Shown: one piece after another, positions 18,048 to 26,402 of the stretch
How the letters are laid out: every line of letters begins with the position of its first letter
Numbering within the stretch: the first letter of the stretch is position 1
DNA from: an uncultured Clostridia bacterium
GTDB lineage: Bacteria > Bacillota > Clostridia > Oscillospirales > Ruminococcaceae
Length of the DNA stretch: 54,832 nucleotides
Assembly (NCBI GenBank): GCA_947630825.1
Contig: CANRJA010000012.1
Span: forward strand, 1 to 54,832
Direction: 5' to 3'
The notes under the pieces: generated by a model
What the model was told of the DNA's origin: nothing
Databases searched by the model: none
The model's input: the letters and a program-made list of their open reading frames with translations, nothing else
Program-made: the position numbers and the translations under genes

Positions 18048-18377
18048 ATGCGAAAAAGAAATGTGCAGATACTTTTCCGTTTAACTGATGACGAAGCCGA
18101 ACATCTATATTCTCTTGTAAGAAAATCAGGTCGCTCTAAAGAAGCGTTCCTCAGAGAGATGGTCAAAGGATATAGGCTCTGCGAAAAGCCTGACCCAGAG
18201 TTTTACAAAATGATGCGTGAGCTGTCCTCTATCGGCAACCGTATCAATCAGCTTGCGGTCAAGGCAAACGCACTTGACTATGTGGATACGCCAATGCTTA
18301 GAGAGGAAGCAAAGCGGTGGCACGAATTTCAGATTGCAATTCGCAAAAAATACTTGCTGCCCGTTAAGGCAACGTAA
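18048..18377 (+). CDS. mobC: MobC-like relaxosome accessory protein
   Basis: The 109-residue protein has an N-terminal ribbon-helix-helix ('VQILFRLTDDEAEHLYSLV') and the MobC signature 'MMRELSSIGNRINQLAVKAN'. MobC proteins bind oriT and help the relaxase open and nick the DNA. The gene starts after AAAGGAG and its stop codon overlaps the relaxase ATG by one base, so both proteins are made together. Length is normal for the family. Confidence 0.85.
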   Translation: MRKRNVQILFRLTDDEAEHLYSLVRKSGRSKEAFLREMVKGYRLCEKPDPEFYKMMRELSSIGNRINQLAVKANALDYVDTPMLREEAKRWHEFQIAIRKKYLLPVKAT

Positions 18378-19813
18378 TGGCAGTATGTGAGATTTGGGAC
18401 GTTAAGGGCAAGCTCGACCATCCTATAGACTACGCTGAAAACTCAGAAAAGACAGCTAACCCAAATTACACAGAAGCCGATATACAGTCAATGGTTGATG
18501 TAATGGAATACGCCACCAACAAGGACAAGACCGAGCAGAGGTTTTTTGTAACAGGAGTAAACTGTGACCTTGCCACAGCAAGAGATGAAATGATAATTGC
18601 TAAAGCACAGTGGAATGACCAAAGCGTGATTGTATGCTATCACGGTTTCCAGAGCTTTAAGCACGGTGAGGTCACACCAGAAATCGCCCATGAGGTAGGT
18701 GTAAAGTTAGCCGAGAAAATGTGGGGTGACAGGTTTCAAGTTATTGTTGCCACTCACTTAAATACCGACTGCCTGCACAACCACTTTGTCGTGAACTCAG
18801 TATCGTTTATAGACGGTAAACACTATCACGACAACAAAGCCAATCTGCGGCTTTTACGCAGGTATTCCGACAAGCTGTGCCAAGAGTACGCTCTGTCCGT
18901 AATTGAACACCCAAACGGCAGAAAGAAGCACTATGCTCTTTACCAAGCAGAAAAGAACGGATTGCCAACCAGAGAAAATATAGTGCGGCAAGCGGTAGAT
19001 GAAGCCATATCTAAATCTTTTACCATAAAAGATTTTGACCACCTGATGTCCGAAATGGGCTATCGTATAAACTACGACGCCAATCGCAAATACTGGACAG
19101 TCATCGGCAAAGGCTGGCAAAGACCAAAGCGGTTATATAAGCTCGGTGAAGATTATACAAACGAGCGAATTATGGAGCGTATCAGTGAAAACTCATATGC
19201 TGTAAAATTCACCCGCATCGCCAAGCCAAATAAACAAGTCAAGGCTTATCGGCTCAGAGGTTTACTTTCTAAGACAAAAAAGGTTGGCGGTTTGCGTGGG
19301 CTGTATTTTCATTACTGCTATCGGCTCGGTATTTTTCCAAAAGGCAGAAAACAAAACTATGCACGGCTTCACTATCTCTTGAAGGACGACCTTATGAAGA
19401 TGGAAGCCATCACAAAGGAAACAAGACTGCTTTGCCGCAATCACATTAATACGGCGGAACAGCTTTGTTCATATAAGGACGCACTGGAAACAAAAATGTC
19501 TGACCTGCTTGCAAGGCGTAAGGGGCTTTACTCTAAATCCTATTCTGCAAAGAACGTAAAAGAAAAAACGGCAATCAGGTCAGAGTTGTCCGAAATTACA
19601 GTGCGGTTAAGAACAATCCGAAAGGAGGTCAGGCTATGTGAGGGTATTGCAGCTCGCAGTGATACTCTCAAAGAAAAACTGTCTGCCATACGGGCAGATG
19701 AAAAACATCATAGAAAGGAGCTGATAAACAATGAACACAGGCGGCGAGGCGGCAGAACAAATCGTGAGAATGAGCTTGGAGGGATTTCAGGTAGCTGCCA
19801 AAATTTCAGGTGA
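18377..19813 (+). CDS. Relaxase/mobilisation nuclease (MobP type)
   Basis: The 478-residue protein nicks oriT and stays covalently bound to the DNA during transfer. The three-histidine metal motif is visible as 'THLNTDCLHNHFVVN' at about residue 125-140. Other conserved pieces are 'YHGFQSFKHGEVTPE' and the 'YALYQAEKNG' linker. The C-terminal third is charged and helical. The gene overlaps mobC at its start and pcfB by 83 bases at its end, showing a compact transfer operon. No truncation is apparent. Confidence 0.9.
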   Translation: MAVCEIWDVKGKLDHPIDYAENSEKTANPNYTEADIQSMVDVMEYATNKDKTEQRFFVTGVNCDLATARDEMIIAKAQWNDQSVIVCYHGFQSFKHGEVTPEIAHEVGVKLAEKMWGDRFQVIVATHLNTDCLHNHFVVNSVSFIDGKHYHDNKANLRLLRRYSDKLCQEYALSVIEHPNGRKKHYALYQAEKNGLPTRENIVRQAVDEAISKSFTIKDFDHLMSEMGYRINYDANRKYWTVIGKGWQRPKRLYKLGEDYTNERIMERISENSYAVKFTRIAKPNKQVKAYRLRGLLSKTKKVGGLRGLYFHYCYRLGIFPKGRKQNYARLHYLLKDDLMKMEAITKETRLLCRNHINTAEQLCSYKDALETKMSDLLARRKGLYSKSYSAKNVKEKTAIRSELSEITVRLRTIRKEVRLCEGIAARSDTLKEKLSAIRADEKHHRKELINNEHRRRGGRTNRENELGGISGSCQNFR

Positions 19814-20522
19814 AGGTGCTAAGAACATAGCTATTTTGCTGTATTCTATACTCAAGGAAGAAAAGAAAACAAAAGGAAAAGCACGGCTCACCTCAATGCT
19901 GCGTTCAGACAAGGAACTGAAAGTCTTTACCGTCAAGAAGGAGGACTTGAAGAAATTTACGCAGGAAGCGAAAAAGTATGGCGTACTATATTGTGTTCTC
20001 GCAGACCGTAAAAACAAAAGCCCAAATGCAGAGGTAGATGTAATTGCCCGTGCTGAGGACGCATCTAAAATCAGCCGTATTGTGGAACGCTTTAATCTTG
20101 CTTCGGTGGATACAGCGTCTATTGTAAACGAAGCCGAGAAAGAGGAACACAGGGTTGAGCCAGACATCGGGGTACAAGAAAAGTCAGAAAAGGAAAAGCT
20201 GCTTGACGCTCTCATGGGAAAACCAGTACAGAAAGAGGAAATCGCCCTAAACCCCTCTGTGGCAAAGACGGAAAAATCCCCTCTGTCCGAGCCTACCTCA
20301 AAGCAGTCAAAGATTTTCGCAGATGGGGCTACTGTGAGTAAGAGTGAAAAACCTTCAGTCAGAGAAGAACTGCGGAAAATAAAAGAAAGACGACGGGAGC
20401 AAAATGCAGAGGTTACTCCTGCAAAAGAACTTAATTCTGATAAAGCAAAGTCCACAGGAAAGACCGAGCATAAACAGCCTACAAAACGTAAAAAATCAAT
20501 AAAATCGAGAGGAGAAAGATAA
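19731..20522 (+). CDS. PcfB (DUF3801) family conjugation protein
   Basis: The product has 263 residues. The N-terminal part is a DUF3801 domain ('MSLEGFQVAAKISGEGAKN', 'FTQEAKKYGVLYCVL'). The second half is a lysine- and glutamate-rich low-complexity tail. PcfB proteins are thought to bridge relaxase and the VirD4 coupling protein. The start ATG has an AGGAGCTG site inside the end of the relaxase gene. The stop overlaps the next start (TAATG). Confidence 0.85.
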   Translation: MNTGGEAAEQIVRMSLEGFQVAAKISGEGAKNIAILLYSILKEEKKTKGKARLTSMLRSDKELKVFTVKKEDLKKFTQEAKKYGVLYCVLADRKNKSPNAEVDVIARAEDASKISRIVERFNLASVDTASIVNEAEKEEHRVEPDIGVQEKSEKEKLLDALMGKPVQKEEIALNPSVAKTEKSPLSEPTSKQSKIFADGATVSKSEKPSVREELRKIKERRREQNAEVTPAKELNSDKAKSTGKTEHKQPTKRKKSIKSRGER

Positions 20523-21385
20523 TGAGTATTTATGATGTATTTAATGAAAGCGGCAAATCGTTCAATAAAGAGGAATGGGCTGCCCAAAAGCAAGCACAGC
20601 GACAAGAAGCATATGATATGATTGAAGCTACTTGTTCAGAGATAATGATAAACGGTAGTGCTTTTCAGCAGTATCTTGATGTACAGGGTCGTTTTGACCG
20701 TTACTCAGTCAACAATGCTATTCTTATATCGGCACAGATGCCCAAAGCAACTCAGCTTAAAGATTACGACAGTTGGAAAAAAAGCCGTGTCTATGTAGAT
20801 AAGGGAGAACACAAAATTACTATTCTTGAGCCAAGCAAAGAGTATATGCGTGACGACGGAACAAAGGCTGTCGGCTATAACGCCAAAGCGGTATTTGATA
20901 TTTCCCAAACCTCTGCAAAGGACAGACAGCCGCCAAAGGAACAAAAATCTATGCGTGAGCTTGTGTCTGCAATGATAGACGCTAGTCCCGTATCCTTTGT
21001 GCCGGTTGATACTTTAGAACTTCCCGCTTTCTATGACAAGGAACAGCAGACCATATTTGTACGTACAGGCTTAAATGAAGAACAGCTATTTGTATGTATG
21101 GCAAAAGAGGTAGCGGCAGCAGTATTTGATTTTAAGCATAAAGAAAACCGAGATACTTCTGATTTCAAATCCTTCTGTGTTGCATATATGATAGGCTCAC
21201 GTTATGGTGTAAATACCAAAGGTTTCAACTTTGACAATCTGCCAAAAGAATATGCTGATATGGAAACACAGACGTTTAAGGGTGAGCTTGACTCTATGCG
21301 TGATGTTCTGGGAGAAATCCAGACCGAGATGTATAAAAGCCTTGATAAGAACAAGCCTGCCAAATCAAAAGAGCAGGTACGCTAA
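20522..21385 (+). CDS. ArdC-like single-strand DNA-binding protein
   Basis: The 287-residue protein resembles the ArdC N-terminal domain, seen as 'FDRYSVNNAILISAQMP' followed by 'KDYDSWKK'. ArdC proteins bind single-stranded DNA and protect incoming DNA in the recipient. The C-terminal half corresponds to the metallopeptidase-like part of the family, but at the place of a HExxH zinc motif it reads 'AKEVAAAVFD', so peptidase activity is not expected. The start overlaps the pcfB stop (TAATG). Confidence 0.7.
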   Translation: MSIYDVFNESGKSFNKEEWAAQKQAQRQEAYDMIEATCSEIMINGSAFQQYLDVQGRFDRYSVNNAILISAQMPKATQLKDYDSWKKSRVYVDKGEHKITILEPSKEYMRDDGTKAVGYNAKAVFDISQTSAKDRQPPKEQKSMRELVSAMIDASPVSFVPVDTLELPAFYDKEQQTIFVRTGLNEEQLFVCMAKEVAAAVFDFKHKENRDTSDFKSFCVAYMIGSRYGVNTKGFNFDNLPKEYADMETQTFKGELDSMRDVLGEIQTEMYKSLDKNKPAKSKEQVR

Positions 21386-21400
21386 TCGGAGGTATAGTCT

Positions 21401-21598
21401 ATGAAACAAGAACGATACTATATCACACTTGACAAGTATGATAAGAATATCGTAGTTAATGCTCTTAATAATTTGCGAACCAAGCAGTTACAGGAAAAAC
21501 GCCCCACCGATCCTGTTGACGAGCTGATAAGCAGGGTGGCACAAGCCTCTACTAAAAAAGTTAAGGTTGTACCTTGCAATTATGAAGAACGATACTAG
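21401..21598 (+). CDS. Small conserved conjugative element protein
   Basis: The product has 65 residues, is charged and lacks membrane segments. A good GGAGG site precedes the ATG. Small proteins of this type occur directly before virD4 in Tn1549-like elements. Function unknown. Its end overlaps the virD4 start by 17 bases, which suggests translational coupling. Confidence 0.65.
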   Translation: MKQERYYITLDKYDKNIVVNALNNLRTKQLQEKRPTDPVDELISRVAQASTKKVKVVPCNYEERY

Positions 21599-23384
21599 GA
21601 CGGTCTTAATCCTTTCCGCCTTCGGTATTATTCCTGTCGTGTGGTTTGCCCTTCTGACAGCACCTTATATCAGCGGCGGCATTACAGAGATTATCGGTAA
21701 CCTATCTGAAGCAATTAATAATCCGTTTTCCATAACGATATGTAAGGACAGCTTAAAAACTGTCTTTATTTTTTTGCTTGCCTACAGTATTAGCATCGGT
21801 ATCTACTTTTCCACACGAAGGAATTACCGCAAGGGAGAGGAACACGGTTCTGCAAAATGGGGCGATGCTAAAGCATTAAATAATAAATACCGTGATAAAA
21901 AACCATATGAAAATAAGCTGCTCACCCAGAATGTACGCATTGGTATTAACGGTAAGAAACACCGCAGAAACTTGAATATTTTAGTTTGCGGCGGCTCTGG
22001 TGCAGTTAAGACAAGGTTTTTCTGTAAGCCAAACGCTATGCAGTGTAACACTTCGTTTGTTGTGCTTGACCCAAAGGGCGAGATTGTTCGTGATGTTGGC
22101 GGTCTGCTTGAAAAGAAAGGATATGAGGTGCGTGTCCTTGACCTTATCAATATGAACAGAAGTCATTGCTATAATCCCTTTGTCTATCTCCGCAATGATA
22201 ATGACGTACAACGTCTTGTAACTAATCTCTTTAAAGCGACGACGCCGAAAGGAAGCCAATCGCAAGACCCATTCTGGGATACAGCGGCAAGTATGCTTCT
22301 TTTATCCCTTATATTCTACCTAAAATACGAAGCACCGCCAGACGAGCAGAATTTCCCGATGGTTATGGAACTTCTGCGTGCAGGAGAGGTATTTGAGAAT
22401 GATGACAATTATGTCAGTCCTTTGGACGAATTGTTTGACCGTCTTGAGATGGTCAACCCAGATCATATTGCACTCAAGTATTACAGAGATTATCACTCTG
22501 GCTCTGCTAAGACCTTAAAGAGCATACAGATTACTTTAGCAGCAAGGCTAGAAAAATTCAATCTGGAGAGCCTTGCAGGATTGACTGCCACAGACGAGCT
22601 TGACCTGCCATCTCTGGGTGAAAAGAAGGTAGCATTATTCGCACTGATACCAGACAACGACACTAGCTTTAACTTTATTATTAGTATCCTTTATACACAG
22701 TTATTCCAACAGCTTTTTTATCTGGCAGATCATAAGTATGCAGGCTGCTTGCCTGTTCATTGCCATTTTATTATGGACGAATTTGCAAATGTTTCGCTTC
22801 CCGATGATTTTGATAAAATACTATCGGTTATGCGTTCTCGTGGTGTATCAGTATCTATTATTCTGCAAAATCTCGCACAGCTTAAGGCACTGTTTGAAAA
22901 GCAATGGGAAAGCATCGTAGGAAACTGTGATGAGTTCCTATACTTGGGCGGTAACGAGCAAAGCACCCACAAATATGTGTCTGAGTTATTAGGAAAGTCA
23001 ACGATAGACACGAACACCTACGGAAAAAGCTCTGGACGAAGCGGAAACTATTCTACCAACTACCAAATATCAGGGCGTGAACTTTTAACGCCAGATGAAG
23101 TGCGTATGCTTGACAATCGCTACGCACTTCTTTTTGTGCGTGGTGAACGTCCAATTATGGATTTGAAGTATGACATTTTGAAACACCCAAATGTAAAATT
23201 GACAGCAGACGGAGGTTGTCCGCCATATATACACGGTGAGCCAACACAGGCTATTGCGTCCTTTGTGTTTGACAGCAAGATACCAAAGGATGCTGTAAGT
23301 GTTTCCCCTGTCAACACTTCCTATGAACTTTTATCCGATGAAGAAATTGCCGAAATGTTCGGCGAAGAAGAAGTATTCAATTGA
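21582..23384 (+). CDS. virD4: VirD4/TraG-type coupling protein with altered Walker A motif
   Basis: The 600-residue protein is the coupling ATPase that hands the relaxase-DNA complex to the secretion channel. Two N-terminal membrane segments (about residues 7-27 and 48-70) are followed by the ATPase domain. Family marks are 'FVVLDPKGEIVRDVG', 'DPFWDTAASMLLLSL', Walker B 'HFIMDEFANV' and 'ILQNLAQL'. The P-loop reads GGSGAVKT at residues 137-144 where the family has GxxGxGK[ST]; the last glycine is replaced by valine (codon GTT at 22005-22007, one base from GGT). This change should weaken or abolish nucleotide binding. ATG 21582 is chosen; the TTG 15 bases upstream lacks support. Confidence 0.93.
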   Translation: MKNDTRTVLILSAFGIIPVVWFALLTAPYISGGITEIIGNLSEAINNPFSITICKDSLKTVFIFLLAYSISIGIYFSTRRNYRKGEEHGSAKWGDAKALNNKYRDKKPYENKLLTQNVRIGINGKKHRRNLNILVCGGSGAVKTRFFCKPNAMQCNTSFVVLDPKGEIVRDVGGLLEKKGYEVRVLDLINMNRSHCYNPFVYLRNDNDVQRLVTNLFKATTPKGSQSQDPFWDTAASMLLLSLIFYLKYEAPPDEQNFPMVMELLRAGEVFENDDNYVSPLDELFDRLEMVNPDHIALKYYRDYHSGSAKTLKSIQITLAARLEKFNLESLAGLTATDELDLPSLGEKKVALFALIPDNDTSFNFIISILYTQLFQQLFYLADHKYAGCLPVHCHFIMDEFANVSLPDDFDKILSVMRSRGVSVSIILQNLAQLKALFEKQWESIVGNCDEFLYLGGNEQSTHKYVSELLGKSTIDTNTYGKSSGRSGNYSTNYQISGRELLTPDEVRMLDNRYALLFVRGERPIMDLKYDILKHPNVKLTADGGCPPYIHGEPTQAIASFVFDSKIPKDAVSVSPVNTSYELLSDEEIAEMFGEEEVFN

Positions 23385-23401
23385 TAAGGAGGATTTAAAA
23401 A

Positions 23402-23749
23402 ATGAAACAAATAAAGAAAAACGAAAAAAGAGATACAACTAAACTGCCTATGAGCAGAAAGACAAGAAAGGCTTTTGTTGTTTATGCCGCCATTGTGTTA
23501 TGTATGTGCATTAGTACAATAACGGCTTTTGCCGCTGATGACCCGATTGCCGTAGTAAACAACCTTTCCACTTTTATTTTTGGTCTGATAAGGGCTATAG
23601 GTATGATTATGCTCGGCTTCGGTATCGTTCAGGTAGGCTTATCACTCAAATCTCACGACCCATCTCAGAGGGCAAACGGTTTTCTGACTCTTGCAGGCGG
23701 TGTTGTCATTACCTTTGCTAAAGAAATTTTAAACCTTATAGCTAAATAA
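23402..23749 (+). CDS. Maff2 family pilin-like membrane protein
   Basis: The product has 115 residues with a basic N-terminus, a first hydrophobic segment ending in AFA (about 28-46, possibly a cleaved signal) and two further membrane segments (about 58-78 and 92-112). This is the arrangement of VirB2/TrbC-like small proteins and of the Maff2 family found between virD4 and virB6 in Tn1549-type elements. It probably forms part of the transfer channel. A strong AAGGAGG site lies 12 bases upstream of the ATG. A long terminator follows. Confidence 0.85.
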   Translation: MKQIKKNEKRDTTKLPMSRKTRKAFVVYAAIVLCMCISTITAFAADDPIAVVNNLSTFIFGLIRAIGMIMLGFGIVQVGLSLKSHDPSQRANGFLTLAGGVVITFAKEILNLIAK

Positions 23750-23765
23750 TAACTAATTAAGCAAA

Positions 23766-23813
23766 GATAACGGGACAGATCTGATTTGCAGATTTGTCCC
23801 ATTATCCATTTTT
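23766..23813 (+). terminator. Strong terminator after the Maff2 gene
   Basis: An 18-base imperfect stem (GATAACGGGACAGATCTG / CAGATTTGTCCCATTATC) with a 5-base loop precedes a CATTTTT tail. Genes downstream must depend on read-through or a separate promoter. Confidence 0.85.
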
Positions 23814-23831
23814 ACAAAGAGGTGGTCGTGT

Positions 23832-24413
23832 ATTAGTAATCTAAAAAGATATGACATTATTTATGCTGACCCGCCATGGCAGTATGAAAGGAAAAAAGTA
23901 CAAGGTGCGGCAGAAAATCATTATTCTACTATGAGTAACAAGGATATTTGCAACCTAAACATTGCAGAATTAGCCAATAAAGATTGCGTGTTATTTTTAT
24001 GGGCAACCTTTCCCAAACTTCCAGAAGCGTTGCAAGTAATCAAAGCGTGGGGCTTTCATTACAAAACGATAGCTTTTTTGTGGCTAAAACAGAACAAGAG
24101 CAAAAAAGGTTGGTTTTTTGGTTTAGGATTTTGGACAAGAGGAAATGCTGAGATATGCTTGCTTGCAACAAAGGGTAAGCCGCATAGGAAATCTAATAAA
24201 GTCCATCAATTCATTATTAGTCCTATACGAGAGCATAGTCGAAAACCGAATGAAGCCAGAGAAAAAATTGTTGAGCTTATGGGCGATATACCACGATTAG
24301 AACTGTTTGCCCGTGAGAAAACAAACGGTTGGGATGTATGGGGAAATGAGATAGAGTGTGATGTTGAAATAAGCAGTTGTCAGGACAAGACAGGAGGTGG
24401 TCAATATGTCTGA
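23832..24413 (+). CDS. MT-A70 family DNA adenine methyltransferase with ATT start
   Basis: The protein of about 193 residues contains the catalytic DPPW motif in 'IIYADPPWQYE' and the SAM-binding end region 'RGNAEICLLATKGKP'. MT-A70 proteins methylate adenine at N6; on mobile elements they may protect the DNA from restriction. DPPW lies upstream of the first ATG (23931), so that ATG cannot be the start. The only fitting start is ATT at 23832, with GAGGTGG seven bases before it. ATT starts are rare and usually inefficient. The gene end overlaps the next gene by eight bases. Confidence 0.8.
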   Translation: MSNLKRYDIIYADPPWQYERKKVQGAAENHYSTMSNKDICNLNIAELANKDCVLFLWATFPKLPEALQVIKAWGFHYKTIAFLWLKQNKSKKGWFFGLGFWTRGNAEICLLATKGKPHRKSNKVHQFIISPIREHSRKPNEAREKIVELMGDIPRLELFAREKTNGWDVWGNEIECDVEISSCQDKTGGGQYV

Positions 24414-25242
24414 TAATTGGGTTGTACAGAATTTGAATAACTCGCTAAATACTTGGAATGAAAAACTAACTGAAATATGGAAGCTAATTACCCAATCCCC
24501 AGAACATTTTAAGGGCGGTGCTATATGGAATGTTATCGTTGACATTCACGGAGCGTTGCAGGCTATAGGTCTTGCTCTGCTAGTGCTGTTTTTTGTAGTA
24601 GGTGTAGTGCGTACCTGCGGTAGTTTTACAGAAGTAAAAAAGCCAGAACACGCATTAAAACTTTTTATCCGCTTTGCACTTGCTAAAGGTGTTGTTACCT
24701 ATGGTCTGGAACTGATGATGGCTTTATTTAAAATTGTACAAGGTATCATCTCAACCATTATGAAAGCCTCTGGCTTTGGAGCGGCACAGAAGACAGTCTT
24801 ACCGTCAGAGATTGTGACAGCCGTTGAGGACTGCGGCTTTTTTGAGAGTATCCCTCTATGGGCAGTCACGCTTATTGGCGGTCTGTTCATTACGGTACTG
24901 TCATTTATTATGATTATGTCGGTATACGGCAGGTTTTTCAAACTATACCTCTATACAGCAATCGCTCCTGTTCCCCTCTCCACTTTTGCAGGAGAACCTA
25001 GCCAGAGTGTTGGCAAGAGTTTTATAAAATCCTACGCTGCCGTATGTTTAGAGGGTGCAATAATCGTACTTGCCTGCATAATCTTTTCCGTGTTTTCGGC
25101 TTCTCCGCCCGCTGTTGATTCTAATGCTGCGGCGGTATCTATGGTGTGGAGCTATATCGGTGAGCTTGTGTTTAATATGCTTGTTCTTGTCGGTGCGGTT
25201 AAAATGGCAGACCGTGTCGTTCGTGAAATGATGGGCTTGTAA
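24406..25242 (+). CDS. VirB6/TrbL-like membrane protein of the transfer channel
   Basis: The 278-residue integral membrane protein has about five to six hydrophobic segments (about residues 48-68, 80-105, 148-175, 183-197, 208-225 and 244-262). Its 'LYTAIAPVPLSTFAG' stretch with a following 'GKSFIKSYAAVCLEGAI' is characteristic of the TrbL/VirB6-like proteins of Tn1549-type elements. It should form the inner part of the secretion channel. ATG 24406 is chosen because AGGAGGTGG lies six bases upstream. After it the transfer operon is interrupted by a toxin-antitoxin cargo. Confidence 0.85.
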   Translation: MSDNWVVQNLNNSLNTWNEKLTEIWKLITQSPEHFKGGAIWNVIVDIHGALQAIGLALLVLFFVVGVVRTCGSFTEVKKPEHALKLFIRFALAKGVVTYGLELMMALFKIVQGIISTIMKASGFGAAQKTVLPSEIVTAVEDCGFFESIPLWAVTLIGGLFITVLSFIMIMSVYGRFFKLYLYTAIAPVPLSTFAGEPSQSVGKSFIKSYAAVCLEGAIIVLACIIFSVFSASPPAVDSNAAAVSMVWSYIGELVFNMLVLVGAVKMADRVVREMMGL

Positions 25243-25264
25243 TTGTAAATTTTTTATGGTGCTG

Positions 25265-25293
25265 TTGACTTTGTTGTATGGAATGGGTATAAT
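25265..25293 (+). promoter_or_regulatory. Promoter of the toxin-antitoxin operon
   Basis: TTGACT (25265-25270) and TATAAT (25288-25293) are separated by 17 bases, close to consensus. Confidence 0.8.
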
Positions 25294-25315
25294 ATGGTTA
25301 GAATACTACTACCAT
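25294..25315 (+). promoter_or_regulatory. Probable operator of the toxin-antitoxin operon
   Basis: ATGGT at 25294-25298 is repeated inverted as ACCAT at 25311-25315, directly downstream of the -10 box. Phd-type antitoxins repress their own operon by binding such palindromes near the start site. Confidence 0.5.
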
Positions 25316-25340
25316 CACTACAAATCAAGGAGGTGTCGTT

Positions 25341-25607
25341 ATGAATATTCGCCCATCTGCAGCAATCAGACAGAATTACAATGAGATTGCCGATTTATGC
25401 AGAAAGACATCAGAGCCGATTTTTCTTACTAAAAACGGCGAAGGTGATTTGGTCGTTATGGATATTGAAACCTATAACCGCAGAGAAAAAATGCTGAAAC
25501 TTCGTGAGGAACTTTTAGCGGTTGAGGAGGACAGGATTGCAGGAAGAAGCGGCTGCACTCTTGACGAACTTGACGCTTATCTCGATGAAGTCATTGACGA
25601 GGTGTAG
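25341..25607 (+). CDS. Phd/YefM-family antitoxin
   Basis: The 88-residue protein shows the Phd/YefM fold: 'IRPSAAIRQNYNEIADLCRKT', 'EPIFLTKNGEGDLVVMDIETY', then a C-terminal acidic tail that would wrap the toxin. It should neutralise the RelE-like toxin encoded three bases downstream and repress their shared promoter. A strong AAGGAGGTG site precedes the ATG. The pair is intact and complete and is inserted between virB6-like and prgI genes, where it would stabilise the element. Confidence 0.9.
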   Translation: MNIRPSAAIRQNYNEIADLCRKTSEPIFLTKNGEGDLVVMDIETYNRREKMLKLREELLAVEEDRIAGRSGCTLDELDAYLDEVIDEV

Positions 25608-25610
25608 CAT

Positions 25611-25928
25611 ATGGCAGACAGCAAGATATACAAAGTTATTGTTTCCGACAGGGCAAAAAGAATGTTGGGAACACATATCCGCTTTATGGCACAGGTCAAC
25701 AAGCAGGCGGCGGTAGAAAAAAAGAAAGAGATTATGACCGCTTTGCGTTCCCTTTCCCAGATGCCGCAGCGTTTCCCGTTTTTTGAGGAGCTGTATATCA
25801 CGCCAAATAAGTATCACAAGATGTATATTGAAAAGTGGTATCTTGTCCTTTACCAAATCCAAGATGATACGGTATATGTGGAATATATCCTTGATTGCCG
25901 AAAGGATTACAGTTGGCTTGTCAAGTAA
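25611..25928 (+). CDS. RelE/ParE-family toxin
   Basis: The 105-residue basic protein has the RelE/ParE fold, seen in 'YKVIVSDRAKRMLGTHIRF', 'LSQMPQRFPFFEELY' and the last strand 'VEYILDCRKDY'. Proteins of this family cleave mRNA on the ribosome or poison gyrase; the sequence does not decide which. It is translated just after its antitoxin (three-base gap), as usual for type II systems. A terminator follows at 25952-25981. Confidence 0.88.
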   Translation: MADSKIYKVIVSDRAKRMLGTHIRFMAQVNKQAAVEKKKEIMTALRSLSQMPQRFPFFEELYITPNKYHKMYIEKWYLVLYQIQDDTVYVEYILDCRKDYSWLVK

Positions 25929-25951
25929 CAAGAAAATAAACAGAGTAAAAT

Positions 25952-25981
25952 CGTCACTTTCTAAGAGGTGGCGGTTTTTTT
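25952..25981 (+). terminator. Terminator of the toxin-antitoxin operon
   Basis: CGTCAC pairs with GTGGCG (one G-T pair) around a ten-base loop, followed by seven T. Confidence 0.75.
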
Positions 25982-26006
25982 ATGCCTTGAAGGAGGTGCT
26001 ATATAA

Positions 26007-26390
26007 TTGGAAGTCAAAATAAATAAAGAAATCCGTAACTATACGGAGTCGATGTTTTTCGGACTGTCGCTCAGACAGTTTATTTTTTCATTCGCTGCCT
26101 GCGGCGTGGCGGTAGGTTTGTATTTTCTGCTTCGCCCTCATTTTGGAATGGAAACCCTTAGTTGGGTATGTATTTTAGGTGCTGCCCCGTTTGCCGTTAT
26201 GGGATTTGTTAAGTATAACGGAATGACTGCTGAGCAATTCGTCTGGGCGTGGACAAAGTCAGAGTTTCTTATGCCCAAAAAGATATTGTTTCATCCAAAC
26301 AATCTTTACTTTGAAACGCTGAAAGATACAATTCAAGACTATGAAAGGGCGGCTCTTGGTGTGAAGCCAAAAAACCCACTAAACAAATAA
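26007..26390 (+). CDS. prgI: PrgI family membrane protein
   Basis: The 127-residue protein is the VirB3-like partner of VirB4 in Gram-positive transfer systems. It starts with the typical 'VKINKEIRNYTESMFFGLSLRQ' and has two membrane segments (about residues 24-44 and 51-69), followed by 'EFLMPKKILFHPNN'. The TTG start is supported by AAGGAGGTG eleven bases upstream; no ATG fits. VirB4 follows after twelve bases. Confidence 0.9.
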   Translation: MEVKINKEIRNYTESMFFGLSLRQFIFSFAACGVAVGLYFLLRPHFGMETLSWVCILGAAPFAVMGFVKYNGMTAEQFVWAWTKSEFLMPKKILFHPNNLYFETLKDTIQDYERAALGVKPKNPLNK

Positions 26391-26402
26391 AGGAGGTAAA
26401 CT

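Noticed and set aside
19787-20605. A 272-codon minus-strand frame opposite pcfB
   Set aside because: Antisense of the pcfB gene. It is Ser/Phe-rich by reflection of Lys/Glu-rich codons and has no ribosome binding site.
23931-24413. MT-A70 methylase starting at the first ATG
   Set aside because: This start would remove the DPPW catalytic motif, which is encoded in frame just upstream.
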